This document shows positions 1-8,885 of a stretch of DNA of 64,000 nt, one piece after another (the first letter of the stretch is position 1; every line of letters starts with the position of its first letter). The stretch comes from Algimonas arctica (GTDB lineage: Bacteria > Pseudomonadota > Alphaproteobacteria > Caulobacterales > Maricaulaceae). The notes beneath the pieces were generated by a model. The model worked only from the letters and a program-made list of their open reading frames with translations, was not told the DNA's origin and did not search any database. Both the position numbers and the translations under genes were made by a program. The stretch covers positions 62,001 through 126,000 of the forward strand of contig NZ_BMZH01000008.1 of assembly GCF_014652695.1 (NCBI RefSeq), in the 5' to 3' direction.

Positions 1-12
1 GCCTTAACCGCG

Positions 13-2229
13 CTAATGCGGAATAATCACCTTCACCTGTAAACCGCCATCTGGGCGGTTTACCAAAATGAGTTGCCCACCATCAGTTTGAATAACGGAT
101 TGCGCAATTGACAACCCAAGCCCAGTTCCACCCGTTTTCTTATTCCGAGACGTCTCCAACCGCACGAACGGATCTAGGACACGCAACAAGTCTCGGTCAG
201 GAATACCGGGCCCGTTATCCTCGATTAAGATCGTCACATGGTTGTCTGACGCCTCAGCTCTGAGCGTGACAGCGCCGGCATAACGCACGCCATTATCAAT
301 TAAATTTCGAAGCGCGCGCCGCATTGCGTCACGGCGCATTTTTACAACAATGGGACCGTTCTCTTCATAGGCAACCCTGTCGCCTTGTCGGTGATAGGTT
401 TCGACAAGCGCATGGAGAAAGGATGGCAAATTAACGGGCGCTAACGCCTCATTGCCGGATAGGTCTTTGGCCCATCCCAAAACGTCTTCCGTTAGCGCCG
501 TCATTTCACCGATAGAATTAATCAAGGCGGTTTTCGTGTCTCCACCCTGCATATTTTCGACGTTTATACGCATCGCCGTCAACGGCGTGCGCAAATCATG
601 CCCGACAGCCCGCAACATGGTGCGCTGACTTTCGATCAATCGCGTAAGGCGATCCTGCATCCGGTTAAACGCGATGGCCGCATTACGGACATCATCCGGC
701 CCGGTCTCTGACAAGGCAATCGGAGTTTCACCGCGGCCCAGCCGCTTCGCCGATTCTGCGAATTTCCCATAAGGCGAGACGATGCGTTGAATGAAGAACC
801 CGCCCACAAGCAAAGTCAAAAGAAGCAATACGCCTGTCGCCAAAAGGATTCGCGGCGCCAAACGCCCTCTTGGATAATGTGGAACCATCGCATTGAAAAA
901 CAAGCCGTCTTCCACTTGGACAGAGACGAGAAGCTCCTCAATTCCGGGAGCAAAACCTCCTGATCCCCCCGGCGGGGTCTGCGGACGAAAGTGTGGCTCT
1001 CCTGCAGGTCGAGGCGGCCCCGGACGGCCATCAGGGCGTCCATCCAACGGCCTCGGGCCTGCTGATCCAGGCCTCGGTCTTGCGCCGGGTCGATCGGCCT
1101 GAGCCACTCTGAGGGTCTCATCCCCTGCGCGCTTGGCATTCGGCCCCTCGCGCAAAAGTGTCACATCAACGCCAAGGACTGACAGGCCATTCGCATCGAG
1201 TTGTTTTTGCAGTGCCGCTTCTAATTTGGGCTTACTTTTACCCGTCGGAATACCAACCGCGCGGTTACTGTCTGAATAGAAAAACGCACCGCGCAGGCCT
1301 CTCACTTCGGGCAAATAAAACGGGAGACGCACCCCCTCCAATTCAGGCGGATTAAGAAGAATATCTTCCACCGTCTGCAAAACCTGTTGGTTCAAATCAT
1401 TCTGCCGCACCAAGGCTCGCTCACCCACCAACAAAACGAGATTGACGCCCTGTGCAACGGTTAGCACCGCGAATAATACGAGCATGAATTGCTGCGCCAC
1501 GCTGAGGCGGAATCGTCTCATAATTGCGTCACGTCCACGGCCAAACGGTAGCCTCCCCCAGACCGTTTTAATGTAATCTGGATTGGCTTTTGAGAGTTCA
1601 ATTTTCTGAAGAAGCCGACTGACCATGACGTCCACACTGCGTTCAAAGGGCAATGCTTCGCGCCCTTTCGTCCGGTTCAGAATATCATCGCGCGACAATG
1701 TGACAAAAGGAGCCGCGACGAACACTTTCAGAACTTCTAATTCGCCCGTGCTAAGCGTCTCGACCAGTCCATCGGATCGGGTCAACTCACTACGGTCAAT
1801 GTCGAGCTTCCATGTCCCCAATTGAAACCGTCGTGACGGCGTAATCCGAGAATTCGATTGAACCCGGCGCAGCACAGACCGAATACGGGCCACCAATTCT
1901 TGGGGGTTAAATGGCTTCGTCATATAATCATCCGCCCCCACGTCGAGACCGAGGATGACATCACTATCGTCGGCCAACGCCGTCAGCAGAATAACGGGAA
2001 TATCTGTTTCAGCCCGCAAATAGCGACAAAGGCTAAGCCCGTCTTCACCGGGCATCATCACGTCCAAAATAACCAGATCAAACGCATTTCGTTTCATCAA
2101 GACGCGCGCACGGCTTGCTGATTCCGCGCCTGTCGCCCGAAATCCATTCGTTTCAAGATTGCGCAACAACGGATGCACAATCGACGCTTGATCATCGACG
2201 ACGAGAATATGGGGCGTGTGGGTTACCAT
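13..2229 (-). CDS. OmpR-type response regulator fused in frame to sensor histidine kinase (probable frame-shifted two-gene pair)
   Basis: The 738-residue reading frame joins two complete proteins. Residues 1-225 are a response regulator: receiver with phospho-acceptor motif DLVILDVMMPGEDG and Lys in YMTKPF, then an OmpR winged helix ending KTVWG. From residue 237 (own ATG at 1521) comes a 502-residue histidine kinase: TM1, a periplasmic region with a Pro/Gly/Arg-rich stretch, TM2 (ILLATGVLLLLTLLVGGFF), HAMP, HisKA (GHDLRTPLT), N box NLIDNG, G boxes DNGPGIPD and GTGLGLS. In the +1 frame after VWG the DNA reads GGYRLAVDVTQL then TGA, the normal regulator C-terminus, overlapping the kinase ATG as ATGA. 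So the ancestral state was two coupled genes. The shift may be a sequencing error, a real mutation or a genuine tethered regulator. The signal sensed is unknown. Confidence 0.85.
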   Translation of the reverse strand: MVTHTPHILVVDDQASIVHPLLRNLETNGFRATGAESASRARVLMKRNAFDLVILDVMMPGEDGLSLCRYLRAETDIPVILLTALADDSDVILGLDVGADDYMTKPFNPQELVARIRSVLRRVQSNSRITPSRRFQLGTWKLDIDRSELTRSDGLVETLSTGELEVLKVFVAAPFVTLSRDDILNRTKGREALPFERSVDVMVSRLLQKIELSKANPDYIKTVWGRLPFGRGRDAIMRRFRLSVAQQFMLVLFAVLTVAQGVNLVLLVGERALVRQNDLNQQVLQTVEDILLNPPELEGVRLPFYLPEVRGLRGAFFYSDSNRAVGIPTGKSKPKLEAALQKQLDANGLSVLGVDVTLLREGPNAKRAGDETLRVAQADRPGARPRPGSAGPRPLDGRPDGRPGPPRPAGEPHFRPQTPPGGSGGFAPGIEELLVSVQVEDGLFFNAMVPHYPRGRLAPRILLATGVLLLLTLLVGGFFIQRIVSPYGKFAESAKRLGRGETPIALSETGPDDVRNAAIAFNRMQDRLTRLIESQRTMLRAVGHDLRTPLTAMRINVENMQGGDTKTALINSIGEMTALTEDVLGWAKDLSGNEALAPVNLPSFLHALVETYHRQGDRVAYEENGPIVVKMRRDAMRRALRNLIDNGVRYAGAVTLRAEASDNHVTILIEDNGPGIPDRDLLRVLDPFVRLETSRNKKTGGTGLGLSIAQSVIQTDGGQLILVNRPDGGLQVKVIIPH
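1518..1560 (-). other. Frame-shift site joining response regulator and kinase
   Basis: A five-G run on the minus strand (1559-1555) sits inside the conserved V-W-G-x-G-Y end of the OmpR domain. Removing one G, or adding two, moves translation into the frame that gives GGYRLAVDVTQL and stops at TGA 1520-1518. That stop overlaps the kinase ATG (1521-1519) by ATGA. OmpR-family proteins usually have one residue between the two glycines, which favours loss of two G from an original run of seven. Confidence 0.8.
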
Positions 2230-2274
2230 AACGGTCTCCCTATCGCATTGACGTCGGCCCTGCGCGACAGAAAT

Positions 2275-2292
2275 TGTAACGGCCGTGTTACA
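2275..2292. promoter_or_regulatory. Inverted repeat TGTAAC-N6-GTTACA upstream of the two-component gene
   Basis: A perfect 6-bp inverted repeat lies 46-63 bp before the response-regulator start codon. This is a plausible place for autoregulation. OmpR-type regulators usually bind direct repeats, so the link to this regulator is only positional. The rest of the 2230-2404 gap shows nothing recognisable. Confidence 0.3.
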
Positions 2293-2404
2293 GGTTTCAG
2301 TCCTCTTGTGGTTTGCGACTCATGACGCTTTCCAAGAAACCAGTTTCTCCCCCACCGTCACAGCAACGCCTACACAAGCACGCCTATACTGCCATGTCTG
2401 ATCG

Positions 2405-4798
2405 CTAGCGAACTGTCAGCGTGGTTGTTTGGACATTGTCGGAACTATTACCCACCATGATGTCGAACTCGCCCGGCTCAACCACCCGGTCCATTTCAAG
2501 GTTATAGAAGCGAAGCGCGGCGGGCGTGATCGGCAGAGAGACCGTTTTTGTCTCGCCTGGGTTCAACGTGACACGGGCGAACCCTTTCAACTCCTTGACG
2601 GGCCGCGTCACCGAACTGACCTTATCGCGAATATACATTTGCACGACTTCGTCACCGACGCGGTTCCCCGTGTTTGTAATCGTCACGGACATCGTCGCAG
2701 TGCCATCCGGCGCAATCACGGCGTGATCCAGCGTCGGCTCAGACATTTTGAACGTCGTGTAGCTGAGACCATATCCAAACGCATATAAAGGCGACGCATC
2801 GTCAAAGGCGTAGCCACGTCGGGCCGACGGTTTATGATAATAAAATGCCGGAATTTGACCCACGGTGCGCGGAACTGTGACCGGCATTTTACCGCCCGGA
2901 TTCACATCACCGAATAAAATATCGGCCACGGCCGTTCCCGTTTCCTGACCCAACTGCCACCCATAAAGAATGGCGGGGAGTTTATCTTCGACATTGGCGA
3001 GGCTCAACGGACGACCCGAGATAATCACCGCGACCATCGGTTTACCCGTCTCTGCCAACGCGTCGACCAGTTCTTTTTGTTGACCGATTAAGGTAATGTC
3101 GTTGCGATCGCCCATATGGGTTTCAGACCAAGCTTCGCGCGACGTGCTTTCATCACCGCCAATAGCAAGTATGACCAAGTCAGCCTTCTTCGCCACTTTT
3201 ACGGCACGAGCGATTGAGGACATATTCTCATCCGCGTCGCTAAGGCTGACTTCATCGTCCCACCATGACCGGTTGTCCGTCAAGCTGACACCTTTATGAT
3301 GTGACAGGCTGACGTCATTCCCAACTTTGGCTTTCAATCCGTCCAAGATGGAGACTGTCTGACGCGGTTCGTCGGAATAGCCGCCCAGAATAGTGACGTC
3401 GGCATTCGGACCAATGACGGCAATGCGTTTATATTTTGACGCGGACAGCGGCAGGATGCCCCCTTCGTTTTTCAACAGCACAGGCGCCTTTTGCGCCGCT
3501 TCCAGAGCCAACGCACGGGCACTATCATCCCCTGTAATCTGGTCCGCATAGTCGGGATCAGAGACTGTCGTCGCCCAGACATTGCCGCGCTGTTTCATCT
3601 CTAACATACGGCGGACGGCTTGATCGATATATGAGAGATCCAGATCGCCGGAGGCGACCAAATCTTTCATGGCAATAAAGGCCGCGCCATCCGGCAGTTC
3701 AACATCGACCCCGGACCGAAGCGCCAAGGCCCCGGCTTCGGGTTGCGTGGCAACCACGGCGTGGCGAACGCCCAGCTCTGCAATGGCGAAATAATCGGCC
3801 ACAACGGCCCCATCAAAGCCCCATTCCCCACGTAGAACATCGTTTAACAGCCAGCTATTGCCGTGTGACGGCACGCCGTCGATTTCATTGTAGGACGCCA
3901 TAACGGACGCGGCATGAGCTTCCTTAATGGCGGCTTCGAACGGCGGAAAGAAGACTTCGCGCAAAATTCGTTCCGAGATTTGCGATGGACCAATATTCAT
4001 GCCGCCTTCGGGTTGTCCATGCCCCGTCATATGCTTGAGCGTCGCCAGCACTTTGTCATCAGCAATCGGAAAACTGTCCCCCTGAAATCCTTTCACGGCG
4101 GCTACGCCCATACGCGTAACAAGATACGGGTCTTCGCCATAGGTTTCTTCAATCCGGCCCCACCGCGGATCGACAGCCACATCGACCACTGGTGAGAGCA
4201 CATGATGCGCGCCGCGGGCGCGAATTTCCTTCGCCGTGACGGAAAAAACCTGTTCGACGAGATCTGGATCAAACGTCGAGGCCAAGGCAATGCTTTGCGG
4301 GAAAGAGGTCGCATAACGGGCTTGGAAGCCGTGCAATCCTTCTTCGTGGAATAAGGTTGGAATGCCGAGCCGTGTCTCTTCGACCATCCATTTCTGTATT
4401 GTGTTAGTCAGCTCAACGGTTTCCGATGGCGTTCGCGCCGATGCGCGTCGCACGACCGTCGAGTCATTGACGTCTCTGTCTTCTTCTGGACCTTCCATGC
4501 CGATTGTGTCTTGCGGGCGCGCGAAACAGCCAATGCCATGTGGGAACTTTTCCTTCATCGCCACAGGATTGAAGCTGCCATCCGTATTGTAGATGTCAGA
4601 TTTGCCAAACCACACGCAGGTGATCTGAGCGATTTTTTCATCCAGCGTCATCTGCGCAAGCAGCGCGTCAATATCGATGGTATCGCCCTGCGTCGTTGTC
4701 GACGGGTTCGCGTTGGCGACACCTGAAAGGACGGGCAAAGCTGTCACACCGAAAAAGGCCGCTGAGACAAGGAGTGTGCGAAGAAATGACTGGCTCAT
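2405..4798 (-). CDS. Secreted glycoside hydrolase family 3 enzyme, likely beta-xylosidase/beta-glucosidase
   Basis: Exported GH3 enzyme removing terminal sugars from beta-linked oligosaccharides. Signal peptide with likely cleavage after ANA (residue 30). The N-terminal TIM barrel carries PRWGR, KHMTGHG (about 255-261) and the nucleophile Asp335 in VVADYFAIAEL. The second alpha/beta domain follows (VIGPNADV), and the last 130 residues look like the fibronectin-III-like GH3 C-terminal domain. Length 797 is typical of three-domain GH3 enzymes. An AGGAT ribosome site precedes the ATG. It starts 20 nt after xylA, so it is probably the last gene of the xylB-xylA operon, and this context suggests xylo-oligosaccharides as substrate. 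GH3 specificity cannot be fixed from sequence alone; beta-glucosidase is the main alternative. Confidence 0.9.
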   Translation of the reverse strand: MSQSFLRTLLVSAAFFGVTALPVLSGVANANPSTTTQGDTIDIDALLAQMTLDEKIAQITCVWFGKSDIYNTDGSFNPVAMKEKFPHGIGCFARPQDTIGMEGPEEDRDVNDSTVVRRASARTPSETVELTNTIQKWMVEETRLGIPTLFHEEGLHGFQARYATSFPQSIALASTFDPDLVEQVFSVTAKEIRARGAHHVLSPVVDVAVDPRWGRIEETYGEDPYLVTRMGVAAVKGFQGDSFPIADDKVLATLKHMTGHGQPEGGMNIGPSQISERILREVFFPPFEAAIKEAHAASVMASYNEIDGVPSHGNSWLLNDVLRGEWGFDGAVVADYFAIAELGVRHAVVATQPEAGALALRSGVDVELPDGAAFIAMKDLVASGDLDLSYIDQAVRRMLEMKQRGNVWATTVSDPDYADQITGDDSARALALEAAQKAPVLLKNEGGILPLSASKYKRIAVIGPNADVTILGGYSDEPRQTVSILDGLKAKVGNDVSLSHHKGVSLTDNRSWWDDEVSLSDADENMSSIARAVKVAKKADLVILAIGGDESTSREAWSETHMGDRNDITLIGQQKELVDALAETGKPMVAVIISGRPLSLANVEDKLPAILYGWQLGQETGTAVADILFGDVNPGGKMPVTVPRTVGQIPAFYYHKPSARRGYAFDDASPLYAFGYGLSYTTFKMSEPTLDHAVIAPDGTATMSVTITNTGNRVGDEVVQMYIRDKVSSVTRPVKELKGFARVTLNPGETKTVSLPITPAALRFYNLEMDRVVEPGEFDIMVGNSSDNVQTTTLTVR

Positions 4799-4818
4799 AA
4801 TAATATCCTGTGTGTGCT

Positions 4819-6138
4819 CTAACGCGTGGCGGCGGTGACGATGTTTTCGAGAAATTCTTGTCGTCCTGAGCGAGGCTCAGGAGAGACATTTTGCGCGAGC
4901 GCATGGGCGGCCATGGCGTCAAGATCCATTGACCCGTCCATCATTTTTTCGCCCACGCCCGTATTCCAACCGGCGTAACGGTCTTCGACAAACGAACTCA
5001 GTTTTTCGGATTCAATCAACGTGACCGCATTTTCCAAGGCGCGCGCGAGCAAATCCATTCCGCCAATATGGGCGTGGAATAGGTCTTCCCCATCCCGACT
5101 TTGACGACGGACTTTCGCATCGAAATTCGCCCCGCCATTTTTAAAGCCGCCGCCTTTGAGAATGTAATAAAGCGCCATCGTATTTTCGCGCAAATCGTTC
5201 GGGAACTGGTCCGTATCCCAGCCATTTTGGGGATCGCCGCGATTGAAATCGATCGATCCAAAAATACCAAACGCATTGGCCATTTCGACTTCATGCTCGA
5301 AACTATGCCCGGCTAAAGTCGCGTGGTTCGGTTCAATATTAACGCCGACTTCGTTCTCCAGACCATATTCCTTGAGGAAGCCATAAACCGTCGCAACGTC
5401 GCGGTCATATTGGTGCTTGGTCGGCTCGTGAGGTTTCGGCTCAATCCAAATATCGCCTTTAAACCCAATCTTATGCTTATGCTCGACTGTCATATTGAGG
5501 AAGCGACCGAGTTGATCCATTTCCTGTTTCACATTGGTATTGAGAATGGTGTCGTAGCCTTCACGCCCGCCCCAAAGCACATAGCCAGAGCCGCCGAGAC
5601 GGTGCGTGGCCTCAAGCGCTTCTTTGACTTGCAGCGCGGAGAACGCGACGACTTCAGGATCGGGATTGGTTGACGCCCCAGCCATATAGCGTGGGTGGGA
5701 GAACATATTGGCGGTGCCCCACAAGAGATCGACCTTTGCGCTGTCCATTTTTTCCTCAATCGCATCGACGATGAAGCGAAAGTTTTCGACATGTTCGCGC
5801 GGCGTTTCCGCCGCTGCCATCACGTCCGTATCGTGGAAACAGAAATACGGATTACCCAGTTTATCGAAGAAAGAGAAAGCCGCATCAAGCTTGGCCAACG
5901 CCGCTTGATTATCATTGACGGATCCGTGCCAAGGCCGATTAAACGTTCCGCCGCCAAATACGTCGAACCCGTCCCAACAGAAACTATGCCAATAGCAAAC
6001 CGCGACGCGAAGATGCTCTTCCATCGTCTTCCCGAGCAGCACTTTCGATTTATCGTAATGTTTAAAAGCGAACGGATTTTCGCTCTCCGCGCCTTCGAAA
6101 GCGATTTTCGGAATGTCTTTGAAGTAAGGGTGGCTCAC
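4819..6138 (-). CDS. xylA: Xylose isomerase
   Basis: Interconverts D-xylose and D-xylulose in the cytoplasm. The 439-residue length is that of class II xylose isomerases. The catalytic region shows YFCFHDTD with His102 and Asp105 (E. coli H101/D104), then the [14 protein letters not shown] segment, the metal-ligand stretch [14 protein letters not shown] and [18 protein letters not shown]. The start is GTG (6138-6136) and overlaps the xylB stop codon as GTGA, with AAGGAG ahead of it, so translation is probably coupled to xylB. It shows that this organism uses the isomerase route for xylose rather than only the oxidative Weimberg route known from Caulobacter. Confidence 0.97.
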   Translation of the reverse strand: MSHPYFKDIPKIAFEGAESENPFAFKHYDKSKVLLGKTMEEHLRVAVCYWHSFCWDGFDVFGGGTFNRPWHGSVNDNQAALAKLDAAFSFFDKLGNPYFCFHDTDVMAAAETPREHVENFRFIVDAIEEKMDSAKVDLLWGTANMFSHPRYMAGASTNPDPEVVAFSALQVKEALEATHRLGGSGYVLWGGREGYDTILNTNVKQEMDQLGRFLNMTVEHKHKIGFKGDIWIEPKPHEPTKHQYDRDVATVYGFLKEYGLENEVGVNIEPNHATLAGHSFEHEVEMANAFGIFGSIDFNRGDPQNGWDTDQFPNDLRENTMALYYILKGGGFKNGGANFDAKVRRQSRDGEDLFHAHIGGMDLLARALENAVTLIESEKLSSFVEDRYAGWNTGVGEKMMDGSMDLDAMAAHALAQNVSPEPRSGRQEFLENIVTAATR

Positions 6139-7595
6139 GATTGGTTCTCCTTGAAGGCCTCGGATAAGGAGGCATATAGTGACCGGAACAGACCGAGCCG
6201 TTCCATCAAATGGTCCCGCATAGCGGCGTCGGGTTCGATAATATTTTGGATCGCGGGGGGCTTACAAACATCCTCAATGCACACTTTGGTCACACCAAGG
6301 CGGGCCAAGCGCGCGGCGCCATAAGCCGGTCCGACAGACCCGCTGTCGCGGTAGATCAAAGGAATGTCGAAAACCGACGCGAGGATTTTCCCCCAATACG
6401 CTGATTTCGATCCACCGCCGATGACAGATAAGGATTTTATTTCAGCCCCTGAGTCGCGCAACGCTTTCACGCCGTCGGCTAACCCAAAGGCCACGCCTTC
6501 GAGCGCCGCTTGCGCTAACTCCGCTGTCCCTGTTGCGTGGGTCAGACCAAAAAAGACACCTTGCGCGGAAGGATTATTATGCGGTGTTCGTTCACCGGAC
6601 AAATAAGGCAGGAATATCTCACCGCGCGAGAGACGGTTGGATGTCTCCGCCGTCGCATAGAGCGCCGCCGGGTCATCAAAACCGCAAATACCAGCCACCC
6701 AATCGATCGCGCTGGCGGCGCTCAACATTACCGCCATCTGATGCCACCGATTAGGAAGCGCATGACAAAAAGTATGGATACCCCCGTCAGGATGAGGCCG
6801 GTACGCATCGTCGGCTAAGAAAATCACACCCGACGTGCCCAGCGACAAAAATCCCTCACCTTTTTCGACCACACCGGACCCAACAGCACCGGCCGCATTA
6901 TCACCGCCGCCCGCCACCACGTCGACACGCGCCATGCCCCATGCTTCGGCCAGTTCGGCGCGCAAACGTCCCGTGACTTCTGTGCCCTCATAAAGGCGAG
7001 GCATATGGTCGGTCGTTAAACCTGTCGCATTTAAAACGGCGTCCGACCAACGCCGGTTCTCTGTATCCAGCCAGAGCGTCCCCGCTGAATCCGACATGTC
7101 AGAGGCGTAATCACCCGTCATCCGCAAGCGAACATAATCCTTCGGCAACAGCACTTTACGAATCTTTGAAAAGATATCCGGCTCGTGGTTCTTAACCCAC
7201 AACAGCTTGGGCGCCGTAAAACCCGGCATCGCGCAATTGCCTGTGATTGCGCGCAAATCCTGAACCGAGCGCTCTAAAGTTTCACATTCAACAGCGCTCC
7301 GCCCATCGTTCCATAAGATCGCGGGTCGTAGAGCTTTGCCATCATCACCGATTAAGGTTGCGCCGTGCATCTGGCCTGTTAATCCCACGGCCGTCACGGC
7401 TTTGCGCCACTTGGGCTCCAGTGCCATAACGGCACTGTTCGTGGCTTCCCACCAATCGGACGGGTTTTGTTCAGAATGAAGCGGCTTTGGACGATTCACG
7501 CTCAACGTCGCGTGACCGTCCGTTAAAACAGCGCCCGCGTCATCAACGATAACCGCTTTGACCCCTGAGGTGCCTATGTCGATTCCAAGATACAA
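6135..7595 (-). CDS. xylB: Xylulokinase
   Basis: Phosphorylates D-xylulose to xylulose 5-phosphate, completing the entry of xylose into the pentose phosphate pathway. FGGY-family kinase of 486 residues. The N-terminal phosphate loop is [18 protein letters not shown] lies near residue 75, and the catalytic base Asp232 is in [10 protein letters not shown] (E. coli D233). The C-terminal domain has [14 protein letters not shown]. The start codon is TTG (7595-7593) preceded by GGGGAGA at 9 nt; no in-frame ATG restores the conserved N-terminus. It is the first gene after the LacI-type operator at 7613-7632 and leads the xylB-xylA-GH3 operon. Confidence 0.96.
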   Translation of the reverse strand: MYLGIDIGTSGVKAVIVDDAGAVLTDGHATLSVNRPKPLHSEQNPSDWWEATNSAVMALEPKWRKAVTAVGLTGQMHGATLIGDDGKALRPAILWNDGRSAVECETLERSVQDLRAITGNCAMPGFTAPKLLWVKNHEPDIFSKIRKVLLPKDYVRLRMTGDYASDMSDSAGTLWLDTENRRWSDAVLNATGLTTDHMPRLYEGTEVTGRLRAELAEAWGMARVDVVAGGGDNAAGAVGSGVVEKGEGFLSLGTSGVIFLADDAYRPHPDGGIHTFCHALPNRWHQMAVMLSAASAIDWVAGICGFDDPAALYATAETSNRLSRGEIFLPYLSGERTPHNNPSAQGVFFGLTHATGTAELAQAALEGVAFGLADGVKALRDSGAEIKSLSVIGGGSKSAYWGKILASVFDIPLIYRDSGSVGPAYGAARLARLGVTKVCIEDVCKPPAIQNIIEPDAAMRDHLMERLGLFRSLYASLSEAFKENQS

Positions 7596-7612
7596 AACTT
7601 ATTCTCCCCACA

Positions 7613-7632
7613 AAATGATAGCGCTATCATTT
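7613..7632. promoter_or_regulatory. LacI-type operator, 20-bp perfect palindrome (site A)
   Basis: AAATGATAGCGCTATCATTT is a perfect palindrome with the central CG usual for LacI-family operators. It lies in the 70-bp gap between the LacI gene and xylB and overlaps the predicted -10 box and spacer, the position expected for a repressor. Its 14-bp core TGATAGCGCTATCA (7616-7629) matches three further sites in the window. Confidence 0.85.
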
Positions 7633-7643
7633 ATATAAGTCAA
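7615..7643 (-). promoter_or_regulatory. Predicted promoter of the xylB-xylA-GH3 operon
   Basis: On the minus strand, TTGACT (7643-7638) is followed after exactly 17 bp by TATCAT (7620-7615), a good sigma-70 match. Transcription would start near 7608, almost at the GGGGAGA ribosome site (7609-7603), giving a very short leader. The palindromic operator covers the spacer and the -10 box, so repressor binding would exclude RNA polymerase. Confidence 0.65.
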
Positions 7644-7665
7644 ACGTATCAATTGAGCGCACATG

Positions 7666-8724
7666 TTAGTCTATTGACTGAACAGAATCTCGGCTCATCA
7701 GTTTGAAATCCATCAGTCCACGATAGGCATTTACTGTGTCCTTATCATTCCTGATGACAGCGATCAGAAGTTCGACCGCTCTGCGGGACATCTCGACAAT
7801 CGGCTGTTGAATTGTTGTCAGCTCCGGCCAGATGTTGGTTGCGAGTTCCGTATCATCAAAGCCGGCGACTGAGACATCGTCGGGAACGTTTAACCCCAAC
7901 ATATGCGCCGAAGCCACAATACCTGCGGCCATATCATCATTACTCGCAAAGATCGCTGTCGGTGGTTGATCCAGTGATAATAAAATGCGTCCGGCATCGA
8001 GGCCGGATCGATATGTAAAATCGCCTTCGAGAATTAAAGCGTCTTCGAGAGCAAGATTATTTTCTGCCATGCCCGCCTCGAAACCTTCAAATCGATGATG
8101 AGCCGACGGGTGATCGCTTGGTCCTTTTACAAACCCAATTCGAATGTGACCTTTATCGACCAAATGCTGAAGCATATGCCGGGCGGCGAGGACATCATCC
8201 ATGGCAACACGCGGTTTTGTCGTATGGATATTATCGGGCGAAACACGAACGACCGGAAGCCCCGCCGCTTCAATCGCTTTGATCAATGGCATATGGTTGG
8301 ACATGGGCGGCGTGATGATGACGCCGTCCAATCCGGCAGCTTTCAAAGACCGGGCCACTTCTTTCGGCTCGCTATCCGGTGTCTTCTCGCCAAGATCTTC
8401 AAGCAATAGGTGATGCCCATTGCGGCGGCACGCGCTCAGGCTGCCGAGCAGAATTTTTGTCAGATAACCCGGAGAGGGGTTGTGATAAAGGAGGCCAATA
8501 AAAAGGGCCTGCCCCCCCGCCAAACGACGCGCGCTGATATTGGGCCGATAATTGAGGTCCTCAATCGCTTTTTGGACTTTTTCACGGGTCACCTCTTTGA
8601 CCAGTCCTTTGTCATTCACGACACGCGAAACGGTCATCAGGGAAACCCCAGCCCGTTCAGCTACCTCTTTAATAGTCACACTATGGCGAGATTTAATGTT
8701 CACTGTATGGCGAGACTCTGTCAT
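7666..8724 (-). CDS. LacI-family transcriptional repressor, likely controlling xylose/oligosaccharide genes
   Basis: A 352-residue sugar-responsive repressor. The helix-turn-helix is at residues 17-36 (VTIKEVAERAGVSLMTVSRV), followed by the hinge helix (ISARRLAGG) and a periplasmic-binding-protein-like sensor domain ending in VAGFDDTELATNIWPELTTIQQP. It lies directly upstream of xylB in the same direction, with the palindromic operator between them, and divergent from the halogenase operon. An odd feature is an N-terminal duplication: residues 4-11 (SRHTVNIK) and 12-19 (SRHSVTIK) are encoded by a 24-nt tandem repeat at 8715-8668. A XylR-like role is inferred from position; the effector is not known. 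Confidence 0.9.
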   Translation of the reverse strand: MTESRHTVNIKSRHSVTIKEVAERAGVSLMTVSRVVNDKGLVKEVTREKVQKAIEDLNYRPNISARRLAGGQALFIGLLYHNPSPGYLTKILLGSLSACRRNGHHLLLEDLGEKTPDSEPKEVARSLKAAGLDGVIITPPMSNHMPLIKAIEAAGLPVVRVSPDNIHTTKPRVAMDDVLAARHMLQHLVDKGHIRIGFVKGPSDHPSAHHRFEGFEAGMAENNLALEDALILEGDFTYRSGLDAGRILLSLDQPPTAIFASNDDMAAGIVASAHMLGLNVPDDVSVAGFDDTELATNIWPELTTIQQPIVEMSRRAVELLIAVIRNDKDTVNAYRGLMDFKLMSRDSVQSID

Positions 8725-8791
8725 GTTCTCGCGCCCCTACCTAATATCTGTCATCGCGCGTGAACGATCACAGGGCATTTTAAATATTAAG

Positions 8792-8835
8792 TCTCTGGTG
8801 AACTTACGGCCATGTAATTGACAAAGCACCAGAGA
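8792..8835. repeat. 9-bp inverted repeat flanking a -35-like box
   Basis: TCTCTGGTG (8792-8800) and CACCAGAGA (8827-8835) are perfect complements separated by 26 bp. TTGACA (8818-8823) lies between them. The arms could be two half-sites of a regulator or a long-loop stem. The remaining part of the lacI-halogenase gap shows no other signal beyond operator B. Confidence 0.4.
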
Positions 8836-8843
8836 ATCTCGAA

Positions 8844-8857
8844 AGCTAACGCTAACA
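8844..8857. promoter_or_regulatory. LacI-type operator ahead of the halogenase operon (site B)
   Basis: AGCTAACGCTAACA (minus strand TGTTAGCGTTAGCT) fits TGNTAGCGNTANCW, which the palindrome upstream of xylB also fits. It sits 20 bp downstream of TTGACA (8818-8823) and 29 bp before the leader ORF start, so a bound repressor would block transcription of the halogenase operon. Confidence 0.6.
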
Positions 8858-8885
8858 TTCATATCGATGCTAAGGGGAGAGAAGC

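Noticed and set aside
816-1139. Overlapping ORFs on both strands in the kinase sensor region
   Set aside because: They arise from the GC-rich Pro/Gly/Arg codons of the kinase, have no ribosome sites and no protein-like composition.
5695-6324. 209-codon ORF opposite xylA/xylB
   Set aside because: Antisense to two well-conserved enzymes, no ribosome site, and it spans the junction of both genes; a codon-bias shadow.
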